Shown: piece after piece, positions 22,016 to 27,742 of the stretch
Position numbering within the stretch: position 1 is the first letter of the stretch
Layout of the letters: each line of letters starts with the position of its first letter
DNA from: a virus
Reading direction: 5' to 3' (one strand)
DNA length: 30,670 bases
IMG/VR virus record: IMGVR_UViG_3300032288_001914
Location: 1-30,670 of that record
The notes under the pieces: model-generated
Databases searched by the model: none
Told to the model about the DNA's origin: nothing
Seen by the model: only the letters and a program-made list of their open reading frames with translations
Program-made: the position numbers and the translations under genes

Positions 22016-22171
22016 ATGAGCGAGAACACGATCAAGGCCAGTGCCGCTGCGATTCGGCAGTGGGCGAAGCGCAACGGGATTCCCGTCGGGATTCGTGGCC
22101 CGATCCACGACGACGTCGTCAAGGCATACCAGCAGGCTCACGTCGTCCCTGACGGTGGCGACGATGACTGA
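22016..22171 (+). CDS. solitary Lsr2-type C-terminal DNA-binding domain
   Basis: 51 aa, ATG at 22016 after AGGAAGGA. Residues 12-42 read AIRQWAKRNGIPVGIRGPIH followed by DDVVKAYQQAH. This aligns along its length with the C-terminal DNA-binding domain of the actinobacterial nucleoid protein Lsr2 (known pattern 'iR-WAr-nG--Vs-RGRip-dvi-aY-aA'). The N-terminal oligomerisation domain of Lsr2 is absent. The RGR motif that inserts into the AT-rich minor groove is RGP here, so DNA binding may be altered. It could act against host xenogeneic silencing, or regulate phage genes. It overlaps the next gene by 8 nt. Confidence 0.85.
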   Translation: MSENTIKASAAAIRQWAKRNGIPVGIRGPIHDDVVKAYQQAHVVPDGGDDD

Positions 22172-22418
22172 CCACGACCAGTTCTGTCCATGGGTCGACG
22201 ACGACCGCCGGGGACCGCGGGACCGGTGCGCCTGGTGTGATCGTCTCGCCCTCGCCCGCGCCGACGCCACCAAAGTCGCCGACCAGATGCTTGCGCAGGC
22301 GAAGTCGTTGGCCGATGAGTCGCAGGAAGCCCTCGCGGGCGCGATCAAGATCGTCATGGAGTTGCGTGCCGACGTCATGCAGGCCGCGCAGTCGTTCGGC
22401 GTCGAGGTGAAGCCATGA
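22164..22418 (+). CDS. small Cys-containing helical protein
   Basis: 84 aa from the ATG at 22164. The N-terminus has FCPW and CAWC, giving three cysteines plus His4 as possible metal ligands. The rest is a long Ala-rich helix (LALARADATKVADQMLAQAK, ADESQEALAGAIKIVMELRA), perhaps a coiled coil. It overlaps the next gene by 4 nt. No family is recognised. Confidence 0.65.
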   Translation: MTDHDQFCPWVDDDRRGPRDRCAWCDRLALARADATKVADQMLAQAKSLADESQEALAGAIKIVMELRADVMQAAQSFGVEVKP

Positions 22419-22672
22419 CCTACGCCGTGCGCGTCAACGAAATGAAGATGACCGGCCCCGGTGATGGTTTGGATTGTTGGCGGCAAGTGTCGTGGCAATA
22501 CTCGAACGTCAACCGGCTGAAGGTTATTTACCCGACGCGGTTCGGGCGGATCCTCGACATCCCGTGCGCCAGTCGCCACGACGCTGACCAGACGTTGGCC
22601 TACCTGATCGACCTCGGGATCACGGCGAAGGCGATGCACCTCATCAGTGACCGGGAACAGGTCATCAAGTGA
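22415..22672 (+). CDS. unknown small protein
   Basis: 85 aa, with 4-nt overlaps on both sides. It has mixed alpha/beta character (VSWQYSNVNRLKVIYPTRFG, then RHDADQTLAYLIDLGI). No signal peptide, membrane helix or cysteine cluster. It is not recognised; position just before a resolvase-like nuclease suggests an early accessory role only. Confidence 0.6.
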   Translation: MTYAVRVNEMKMTGPGDGLDCWRQVSWQYSNVNRLKVIYPTRFGRILDIPCASRHDADQTLAYLIDLGITAKAMHLISDREQVIK

Positions 22673-23025
22673 GCCAGTCACGCAAGCATCGCGGATACCG
22701 CACCCAACGGGTCGCCGCGAACTACCTGACCCGCTGGTGGCCCACGGCTGAACCCGTGGGCGCCGGTCGGGCCGGGTCCGACATCATCGGCGTCCCCTTC
22801 GACATCGAAGTCAAAGCTAGGACCGGTCTCGACCTCGCCGGACTGATGAAACAACTGCGCGACCGCAGCGACGGCCGACTCGGCGTCGGACTGCTGCGCC
22901 TCAACGGACAGGGCGAACAGTCGGTCGACGACTGGGTCGCGGTCCTGAGGTTTGCTGACCTCGCCCACATCCTCGCCACGATCCACCACGTCACCGACGA
23001 CCTACCAGGAGACACGACACCGTGA
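22669..23025 (+). CDS. PD-(D/E)XK nuclease, Holliday-junction-resolvase-like
   Basis: 118 aa, GTG start. The front (SQSRKHRGYRTQRVAANYLT) is a basic helix with a conserved-looking RxxxxA pattern. It is followed by the active-site motif GSDIIGVPFDIEVKAR: D38, E47 and K49 form the D-Xn-E-X-K core of the PD-(D/E)XK fold, as in archaeal Hjc and phage resolvases. Expected role: cutting branched DNA made by recombination or replication before packaging. Size matches small resolvases. VRR-NUC-type nucleases are an alternative. Confidence 0.75.
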   Translation: MSQSRKHRGYRTQRVAANYLTRWWPTAEPVGAGRAGSDIIGVPFDIEVKARTGLDLAGLMKQLRDRSDGRLGVGLLRLNGQGEQSVDDWVAVLRFADLAHILATIHHVTDDLPGDTTP

Positions 23026-23294
23026 AACCGTGCTACCACCAAAACCCTGAAAGCCCCGACACCTGCGACGCCTGCGAACCCGAGGTTTACAGCCGCGTCA
23101 ACCGTGTCACCGTGCCGGTCGTGCAGCGGCCAGAACTGGACCGGATCCGCCGCGAGTTCCAAACTCTGGCCCATGACGCCACAGTCGACGAAGACGACCT
23201 GTTCATCCCGATGCGGGCCGCGTTGACCGTGGTCCGTGACGCCCTCGGCGACACCCCCACGGTCACCTATCGACCCCACATCGAGACACGATGA
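23022..23294 (+). CDS. small Cys-rich protein
   Basis: 90 aa, GTG start in a 4-nt overlap. The N-terminal segment KPCYHQNPESPDTCDACEPE has one Cys and a CDAC pair plus His, a possible zinc site. The remainder has two helices (RPELDRIRREFQTLAHDATV, MRAALTVVRDALGD). Function unknown; one of a cluster of small metal-motif proteins. Confidence 0.65.
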   Translation: MKPCYHQNPESPDTCDACEPEVYSRVNRVTVPVVQRPELDRIRREFQTLAHDATVDEDDLFIPMRAALTVVRDALGDTPTVTYRPHIETR

Positions 23295-23482
23295 GCGGCC
23301 CGATCCCGTCCCCGTTCAGTCACTGCCCGCAGGGTCACGACCTCACCGACCGGGCCGCATGGTTCTACGACCGCAACTCGAACCGCCAATGCCGCATCTG
23401 TCAGGCAACGGAAAACACGAAAGCGAAACGTCCCACGTTCGCACCCATGTGGGCTGACCAGTCCTCGAAGGGGGAACTGTGA
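23291..23482 (+). CDS. small zinc-ribbon-like protein
   Basis: 63 aa. HCPQGHDLTDRAAWFYDRNS followed by NRQCRICQ makes a compact zinc-ribbon: C-x2-GH at one end and C-x2-C at the other. This segment is common in actinophage HNH and HTH proteins ('CknGHelt-enty....r-CrtC'), but no nuclease core follows, so it appears to be a stand-alone finger. It overlaps both neighbours by 4 nt. Confidence 0.7.
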   Translation: MSGPIPSPFSHCPQGHDLTDRAAWFYDRNSNRQCRICQATENTKAKRPTFAPMWADQSSKGEL

Positions 23483-23664
23483 CCAATCCCGGCCCCGGCG
23501 AGTTCAGGTGCGGGGATTGCATCACGGTGAAACATCACCGCGAACTGGTCGACGTCGCCATCGACACGATCCTCGCGAAGTTGCTCGACTACGCCACGAC
23601 GTCGAGCTACGACGGCCGTGAGGCGATCCACGCGGCCGTCGCATGGGTGCGTGACCCGTGGTAG
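23479..23664 (+). CDS. small protein with CxxC motif
   Basis: 61 aa, GTG start. CGDC at residues 11-14 with two following histidines (VKHHRE) could bind metal. Then come helices (LVDVAIDTILAKLLDYAT, GREAIHAAVAWVRD). No family is recognised. It overlaps the WhiB-like gene by 7 nt. Confidence 0.6.
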   Translation: MTNPGPGEFRCGDCITVKHHRELVDVAIDTILAKLLDYATTSSYDGREAIHAAVAWVRDPW

Positions 23665-24059
23665 CGCCCGACTCCATCGGATCCTCAAACCCCGCCCCCT
23701 GTTCCCAATGTGGCGCGTGGATGCCCCGACCCCGCACCTGGCATTACGGGAAACCCACCTGCCGGGGCTGCCTCACCCGCGTTGTCGACGCGACCGTGCT
23801 CGACCGTGAATGGATGAAAGACGCGAACTGCGCCGGGACCCTGATCGACTTTTTCCCCCACATTGACCACAAGCAGGACATCAGCCTGCAAAGAACCATC
23901 TGCCGGTCCTGCCAAGTGCAAACTGAATGTCTGACCTACGCGATAAGAACACGCGAACCCCACGGCATCTGGGGTGGCATGACCCCGATGGAACGCCACA
24001 TGTTCGCCCGAACAAACCGCCTACCAACATTCACCCCGGAAGGAACCCAGCCCGAATGA
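23658..24059 (+). CDS. WhiB-family regulator with extra N-terminal zinc ribbon
   Basis: 133 aa, GTG start at 23658. Residues 15-38 form a Cys4 ribbon (CSQC...CRGC). From residue 52 a WhiB domain follows: C58 in DANCAGT, CRSC (C82, C85), C91 in TECLTYA, and the signature turn GIWGGMTPMER (103-113). The four cysteines should bind a [4Fe-4S] cluster, and WhiB proteins usually act by binding the main sigma factor. Phage WhiB-like proteins are known to alter host transcription. The N-terminal zinc-ribbon fusion makes it longer than a typical ~85-100-aa family member. The basic C-terminal tail is short. Confidence 0.9.
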   Translation: MVAPDSIGSSNPAPCSQCGAWMPRPRTWHYGKPTCRGCLTRVVDATVLDREWMKDANCAGTLIDFFPHIDHKQDISLQRTICRSCQVQTECLTYAIRTREPHGIWGGMTPMERHMFARTNRLPTFTPEGTQPE

Positions 24060-24361
24060 CCAGTCCCAGCCCCGAACCCGTCGCCGTCCCGCTCGACGAC
24101 GTCGCCCCATGGATTGACCAATACACGCAGGCCCGCGCCCAGTTGGAGATCGCGCAGGCGAATGTCGACCGGATCCGTGACATCATCCTTGACCGGCTAG
24201 GTGACGGTGAGGTCGGCACAGTCGACGGCCGCCCCCGCGTCTACTACAGGACCGTCACGTCCCGTCGGCTCGACACGGCCCGCGTGAAGGCCCACCTGGG
24301 CGCCGACTACGACCAGTGGACGACGACCACGGTGTCACGCCGCTTCGAGGTGAAGGGATGA
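24056..24361 (+). CDS. small protein resembling the tail of YqaJ-type recombination nucleases
   Basis: 101 aa, ATG in an ATGA overlap with the WhiB-like gene. Helix (PWIDQYTQARAQLEIAQANV, RIRDIILDRLGDGE) then a beta-rich part, GTVDGRPRVYYRTVTSRRLD, then TARVKAHLGADYDQWT and TTVSRRFEV. The latter matches the C-terminal accessory region seen after YqaJ-type exonucleases ('g-vdG-pv-twk-v-srrfD-kalka--pelye-ft--s-srrf-v'). There is no nuclease core here, so this is the accessory part alone, possibly binding DNA or a partner nuclease such as the product at 26521. Confidence 0.7.
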   Translation: MTSPSPEPVAVPLDDVAPWIDQYTQARAQLEIAQANVDRIRDIILDRLGDGEVGTVDGRPRVYYRTVTSRRLDTARVKAHLGADYDQWTTTTVSRRFEVKG

Positions 24362-24633
24362 GCGCCGGCAAGGACTGGGTCTGCGGTGACTGCGGGAACC
24401 GGTACGGCGACGACGTCACCGCCTGCCCGAACAAAACCCTCGACGTGAAGGGTTTGACGCTGCGGGCGCTCGACAACAGCCACGACCCCGTGTGCCCCCA
24501 GTATCGACTCCTGTGCACCTGCCCGGAATGTTTCCCCCCGGCGTGCATGTGCGCCCTCATTAAGGCCGTCCGCGCTCACGACAAGGAAGGGGTGCGTCGT
24601 GCGTTCGTCGATGCCAAACTCCAAACCAGTTAG
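24358..24633 (+). CDS. small cysteine-rich zinc protein
   Basis: 91 aa from the ATG at 24358 (ATGA overlap). Ten cysteines: CGDCGNRYGDDVTACP near the start, VCPQYRLLCTCPECFPPACM and C in the middle, enough for two zinc sites. The C-terminus is a helix (IKAVRAHDKEGVRRAFVDAK). It overlaps the next gene by 35 nt. Function unknown. Confidence 0.65.
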   Translation: MSAGKDWVCGDCGNRYGDDVTACPNKTLDVKGLTLRALDNSHDPVCPQYRLLCTCPECFPPACMCALIKAVRAHDKEGVRRAFVDAKLQTS

Positions 24634-24790
24634 CGTGCCGCCACCGGTGCAGCGATTCTGGTGGACCGTGACCTGCACCTGCGGCTGGACATATCCGGTC
24701 GCACCGCAACTCGCGCCACGCAAGGACGCCGACATGCAGGCCCGCCGCCACCGCGACACCTGCCCATACCGGACCGAGGAGGCGTCGTGA
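24599..24790 (+). CDS. small zinc-finger-like protein
   Basis: 63 aa. GTG at 24599 has a good GGAAGGGG ribosome-binding site 8 nt upstream, so I accept the long overlap with the previous gene; an ATG at 24611 is the alternative. The motif CTCGW, then a basic stretch, then a histidine-cysteine pair (RRHRDTCPY) suggests a C2HC zinc finger. Function unknown. Confidence 0.6.
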   Translation: MRSSMPNSKPVSVPPPVQRFWWTVTCTCGWTYPVAPQLAPRKDADMQARRHRDTCPYRTEEAS

Positions 24791-25011
24791 GACATGATCC
24801 GATCTGTGGCGGACCGCACGTCTATTTCTTCCCTGAGCGCCCTTGTCCCGTGTGCGCGAAGATCAAGCAGGCCCGCATCGAAGAACGGCAAGCCTGCGCG
24901 GAGGACGTCGCCAATATGCTGCGGCACCTGCCCTACGTCCCCGCGAACTCCCCAGCCGCGATCGAATGGGCCGAAAACTACATCCGCGACATTCACGACC
25001 AGGCGGACTGA
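24787..25011 (+). CDS. small CxxC protein
   Basis: 74 aa, GTG start in a 4-nt overlap. ICGGPH followed by CPVC suggests a zinc site, then a long charged helix (IKQARIEERQACAEDVANML) and a C-terminal helix. No family is recognised. Confidence 0.6.
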   Translation: MRHDPICGGPHVYFFPERPCPVCAKIKQARIEERQACAEDVANMLRHLPYVPANSPAAIEWAENYIRDIHDQAD

Positions 25012-25013
25012 CC

Positions 25014-25160
25014 ATGACTGAAGACCGGCATCGCATCATCACCGCCGTCATCGACTACCTCAACACGCTCCCCGTTGACCGTGAATGCGGATGCGACCTC
25101 GGACGCCGCTGGCCCCGCGTCATGTCCCAACTCATCGACGTGATCCGGCGGACACCATGA
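25014..25160 (+). CDS. very small unknown protein
   Basis: 48 aa, ATG two bases after the previous stop and overlapping the next start by 4 nt. The sequence MTEDRHRIITAVIDYLNTLP, then VDRECGCDLGRRWPRVMSQL, forms two helices around a C-x-C. The tight packing supports real translation; the function is unknown. Confidence 0.55.
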   Translation: MTEDRHRIITAVIDYLNTLPVDRECGCDLGRRWPRVMSQLIDVIRRTP

Positions 25161-25858
25161 CGCCCCACGGCCACTACCGCACCTATCTCGCCGGATGCCG
25201 GTGCGACATCTGCACGGGACGACTTCCGCACGGCACCGGCACCGGGTATTCGATGTGGCGATGCCGCTGCGAAGTGTGCCGCGAAGCGAACCGACGCCGG
25301 CAAGGGCAGTATGAACTGCGGCGGCATCGGGGCATCAGCCCATGGGGTGACCGTGACAAAGTTCTCGCCCACATTCGGCAGCTCGTAGCCGACGGCCTCA
25401 CCTACAACGCGATCGCGAAGGCGGGCGGCTACCGTTCCCACTCCCACATCGACCACATCCTCAGCGTCAAACAGATCACCAAGGCCACGGAACGCCGGAT
25501 CCTCGCGATTCGGCCGACACAAGTCCCGCCTGGCATGTTGATCCCCGCCATCGGTTGTCGACGCCGGTTGAAGGCACTTGCCCGAATGGGCTGGTCCTGT
25601 GACGCGATCGCCGAACGAGTCCACTGCGACCCACGGACCCTGCGCAGCATCCTCGGCGGGGATCAACAAAAAGCCCGCAAATCCGTCGTCGACAAAGTCG
25701 CCCAGTTCTACGACACCCACTCGATGACGATGGGGCCGTCGATACAGGCACGGGTTCAGGCGGAGCGGAAGCAGTGGCCGCCGCCGTTGGCGTGGGACGA
25801 TCACGACCTCGACGACCCGAAGGGGCAGGCGCGGGCGTTCGCGAGGATCAAGCGATGA
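25157..25858 (+). CDS. HTH DNA-binding protein with N-terminal Cys-rich module
   Basis: 233 aa. Residues 1-50 contain two similar halves: YLAGCRCDICTG and MWRCRCEVCREANRRR. These are short zinc-finger-like repeats that occur in actinophage DNA-binding proteins. About 75-110 is an HTH (LVADGLTYNAIAKAGGYRSH), and 138-170 is a second HTH (LARMGWSCDAIAERVHCDPR). The C-terminus is basic and polar. The two HTHs and zinc repeats suggest a sequence-specific regulator of phage or host genes. It lies between small unknown genes and the GNAT-like gene, with 4-nt overlaps on both sides. Confidence 0.8.
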   Translation: MTPHGHYRTYLAGCRCDICTGRLPHGTGTGYSMWRCRCEVCREANRRRQGQYELRRHRGISPWGDRDKVLAHIRQLVADGLTYNAIAKAGGYRSHSHIDHILSVKQITKATERRILAIRPTQVPPGMLIPAIGCRRRLKALARMGWSCDAIAERVHCDPRTLRSILGGDQQKARKSVVDKVAQFYDTHSMTMGPSIQARVQAERKQWPPPLAWDDHDLDDPKGQARAFARIKR

Positions 25859-26385
25859 ACCTCATAGTGCTGCCAATAGAGTTGAAAGAAGCGAACGCCT
25901 TCATCGCAGCGTTTCACCGCCATCACGCGCCTGTCGTCGGTGATCGCTTCAGCCTCGGCTGCGTCGATGACAATGGATTGATACATGCGGTCTGCGTCAT
26001 AGGGCGTCCAGTTGCAAGACTGGCAGGACATCCTCGCGATGTCGCCGAAGTAACACGACTGGCATCCGACGGAACACCTAACTCATGCTCCATGCTGTAC
26101 GGCGCGGCAGCTCGTGCCTGTAAGGCGATGGGATTTCGACGCCTACAGACTTACACACTGCCAGAGGAAGGCGGCGCCAGTCTGCGGGCCAGCGGATGGA
26201 TCGACGAAGGCGAAGCGGGCGGAGGGCAGTGGAAACACACCGACGGAAAAGCACGACGAACCGATCAGCCGATCGACAAGAAAACTCGATGGAGTATCAC
26301 ATTCAACAGGCAATCGCTGGACCTCATAATGCCACCAGCGTGCGATGGCCTCACGATGACGCTGTTCGATGAGGTCACATCGTGA
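25855..26385 (+). CDS. XF1762/GNAT-like protein (putative acyltransferase)
   Basis: 176 aa. LKEANAFIAAFHRHHAPVVG, GRPVARL, VAEVTRLASDGTPNSCSMLY, GAAARACKAMGFRRLQTYTL and GGASLRASGW match the XF1762-type family. These proteins have a GNAT-like fold and are encoded by many phages and mobile elements. Mom, the Mu adenine-modifying protein, also belongs to the broad GNAT group, so DNA-base or nucleotide modification is possible but unproven. The DNA is less GC-rich than its surroundings (31 of 60 bases in 25861-25920), suggesting separate acquisition. Confidence 0.8.
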   Translation: MNLIVLPIELKEANAFIAAFHRHHAPVVGDRFSLGCVDDNGLIHAVCVIGRPVARLAGHPRDVAEVTRLASDGTPNSCSMLYGAAARACKAMGFRRLQTYTLPEEGGASLRASGWIDEGEAGGGQWKHTDGKARRTDQPIDKKTRWSITFNRQSLDLIMPPACDGLTMTLFDEVTS

Positions 26386-26540
26386 ACCTAGACGCCGTCG
26401 AACATGTCCTGTATGTGATCGCCGCGTCGTTCGCGACGGGAATGCTGGTCGCCCTGCTGCTCGGTGGCCTCAAATATTGGAACGACCGCATCACAGCCTC
26501 AATACAGAAATGGCGGGAACGTGACAATCACCCTGAATGA
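26382..26540 (+). CDS. small one-helix membrane protein
   Basis: 52 aa, GTG start in the stop of the previous gene (GTGA) and overlapping the nuclease start by 20 nt. One transmembrane helix spans about residues 8-30 (HVLYVIAASFATGMLVALLL), then a charged tail (RITASIQKWRERDNHPE). No family is recognised. The topology resembles the two membrane peptides at 21.1-21.45 kb. Confidence 0.6.
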   Translation: MNLDAVEHVLYVIAASFATGMLVALLLGGLKYWNDRITASIQKWRERDNHPE

Positions 26541-27210
26541 CCTGCGCGACGTCGTCAGGCAAGCGGACGCGACGAAACCGCGATCCACGCAGACCGCGAT
26601 CGGCCCCAGTGACGCAGGGGTCGAATGCGCTCGACGCCTCGGGCACAAGATCGCCGGAACCCCGCCCGTGAACACCTCGGGGGATCCGTGGGCCGCGATC
26701 GTCGGCACCGCCGTCCACGCATGGCTCGACGCCGCGTTCACGGGCGACAGGTGGATCACCGACCGGCGCGTCACCCTGCCCGGCTACATGTCCGGAACCC
26801 TCGACCTGTACGACACCGAAACCAACACCGTCATCGACCACAAAGTCGTCGGCGCCACCAGCCTGAAACGTGCCCGCGACCACGGGCCGTCCAAGCAGTA
26901 CGTCGCCCAGGTGAACCTGTATGCCGCAGCCCTCGAAGTCGAAGGCGTCCCCGTCGACCACGTCGCCATCGCCTACTGGTCAAGATCCGGCAACCTCCGC
27001 GACGCGCACCTGTGGACCGGCCCATACGACCGAGACATCGTGAACGCGACTCTGGCGCGTCTCGACGCGATCCGCACCATCGTCGACGCCGACGGAGTAG
27101 CGTCCCTCCCCACAGCAGACAGTCATTGCCTGTTCTGCCCCCACTACCTGCCAGCCGCAACCGTGCTCACGGAAGCGTGCCCAGGACACAACCCAACCCA
27201 ACCCAAGTGA
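26521..27210 (+). CDS. Cas4/RecB-like PD-(D/E)XK exonuclease with probable Fe-S cluster
   Basis: 229 aa from the GTG at 26521. Motifs: VGTAVHAWLDAAF (H66), SGTLDLYD (D95), VIDHKVV (D106, K108) and QYVAQVNLYAAAL (Q130, Y134) form the complete RecB-type nuclease core. Four cysteines (C36; C203 and C206 in CLFC; C220) have the spacing that binds [4Fe-4S] in Cas4 and AddB. Expected function: 5'-3' resection of DNA ends for phage recombination. It is followed by an OB-fold-like ssDNA protein and the primase-helicase, the usual recombination/replication grouping. No CRISPR genes are near, so it is not a CRISPR adaptation Cas4. Confidence 0.85.
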   Translation: MTITLNDLRDVVRQADATKPRSTQTAIGPSDAGVECARRLGHKIAGTPPVNTSGDPWAAIVGTAVHAWLDAAFTGDRWITDRRVTLPGYMSGTLDLYDTETNTVIDHKVVGATSLKRARDHGPSKQYVAQVNLYAAALEVEGVPVDHVAIAYWSRSGNLRDAHLWTGPYDRDIVNATLARLDAIRTIVDADGVASLPTADSHCLFCPHYLPAATVLTEACPGHNPTQPK

Positions 27211-27224
27211 AAGGAACAGCCCCC

Positions 27225-27635
27225 ATGACCAGTGTCTGGGACGAACCGTCAATGCAAGTCGGCGGCGACTACGTCAAATTCGAGAAAGTCGGCGACACCG
27301 TCGCCGGAGTCATCATCGAAGTCACCGCGAAGCGGTGGGACGACGGCAGCATCAGCCCCCAACTGTTGCTCGACTGCGGCGACGCCACAAAGACCGTCAC
27401 GGCCGGACAAGTCCGGTTGAAGGCCGCGTTGGCGGAGCAGCGACCCGAACGTGGCGACCACGTCACCATCACCCTCACCGACATCGAACGCCGCAGCGGC
27501 GGCAAGACCCTCAAGCACTTCGAGGTCGTCGTGAAGCGCGCCGGAACCACCGCCCCAGCCCCGGAGGGGGCGGCTGGGTCAACCCCCACGGCCGCCGAAA
27601 TCGAAGCCGCGCGACGCCTCATCGGCGGCCTGTAA
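27225..27635 (+). CDS. OB-fold-like protein, putative ssDNA-binding
   Basis: 136 aa, ATG at 27225 with AAAGGA upstream. SMQVGGDYVKFEKVGDTVAG begins a beta barrel; QLLLDCGDATKTVTAGQVRL and DHVTITLTDIERRSGGKTLK continue it. The C-terminus is a flexible Pro/Ala-rich stretch followed by an acidic/aliphatic end (EIEAARRLIGGL). This is a familiar actinophage gene type between a Cas4-like nuclease and a primase. Binding of single-stranded DNA is the best guess; it is not a canonical SSB sequence. Confidence 0.7.
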   Translation: MTSVWDEPSMQVGGDYVKFEKVGDTVAGVIIEVTAKRWDDGSISPQLLLDCGDATKTVTAGQVRLKAALAEQRPERGDHVTITLTDIERRSGGKTLKHFEVVVKRAGTTAPAPEGAAGSTPTAAEIEAARRLIGGL

Positions 27636-27647
27636 CACCCCACAGAC

Positions 27648-27703
27648 CACGGCCCCGCCTAGACCTCATCCATCGGTGAGGGGAGAAGCTAGGCGGGGCC
27701 GTG
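27648..27703 (+). terminator. long hairpin between OB-fold and primase genes
   Basis: CACGGCCCCGCCTAG (27648-27662) pairs perfectly with CTAGGCGGGGCCGTG (27689-27703), a 15-bp stem. The 26-nt loop can form a second small stem, CCTCA/TGAGG (27664-27668 and 27677-27681). There is no U-run. It begins 13 nt after the OB-fold gene stop, so it could terminate or attenuate transcription before the primase gene or stabilise the upstream message. Confidence 0.8.
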
Positions 27704-27742
27704 CCAGCCCCAGCCCACTGCGCCAGCCCGAAGGGCAACACC

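Noticed and set aside
26521-27210. CRISPR adaptation Cas4
   Set aside because: No repeats, cas1 or cas2 are seen; the context is phage recombination and replication genes.
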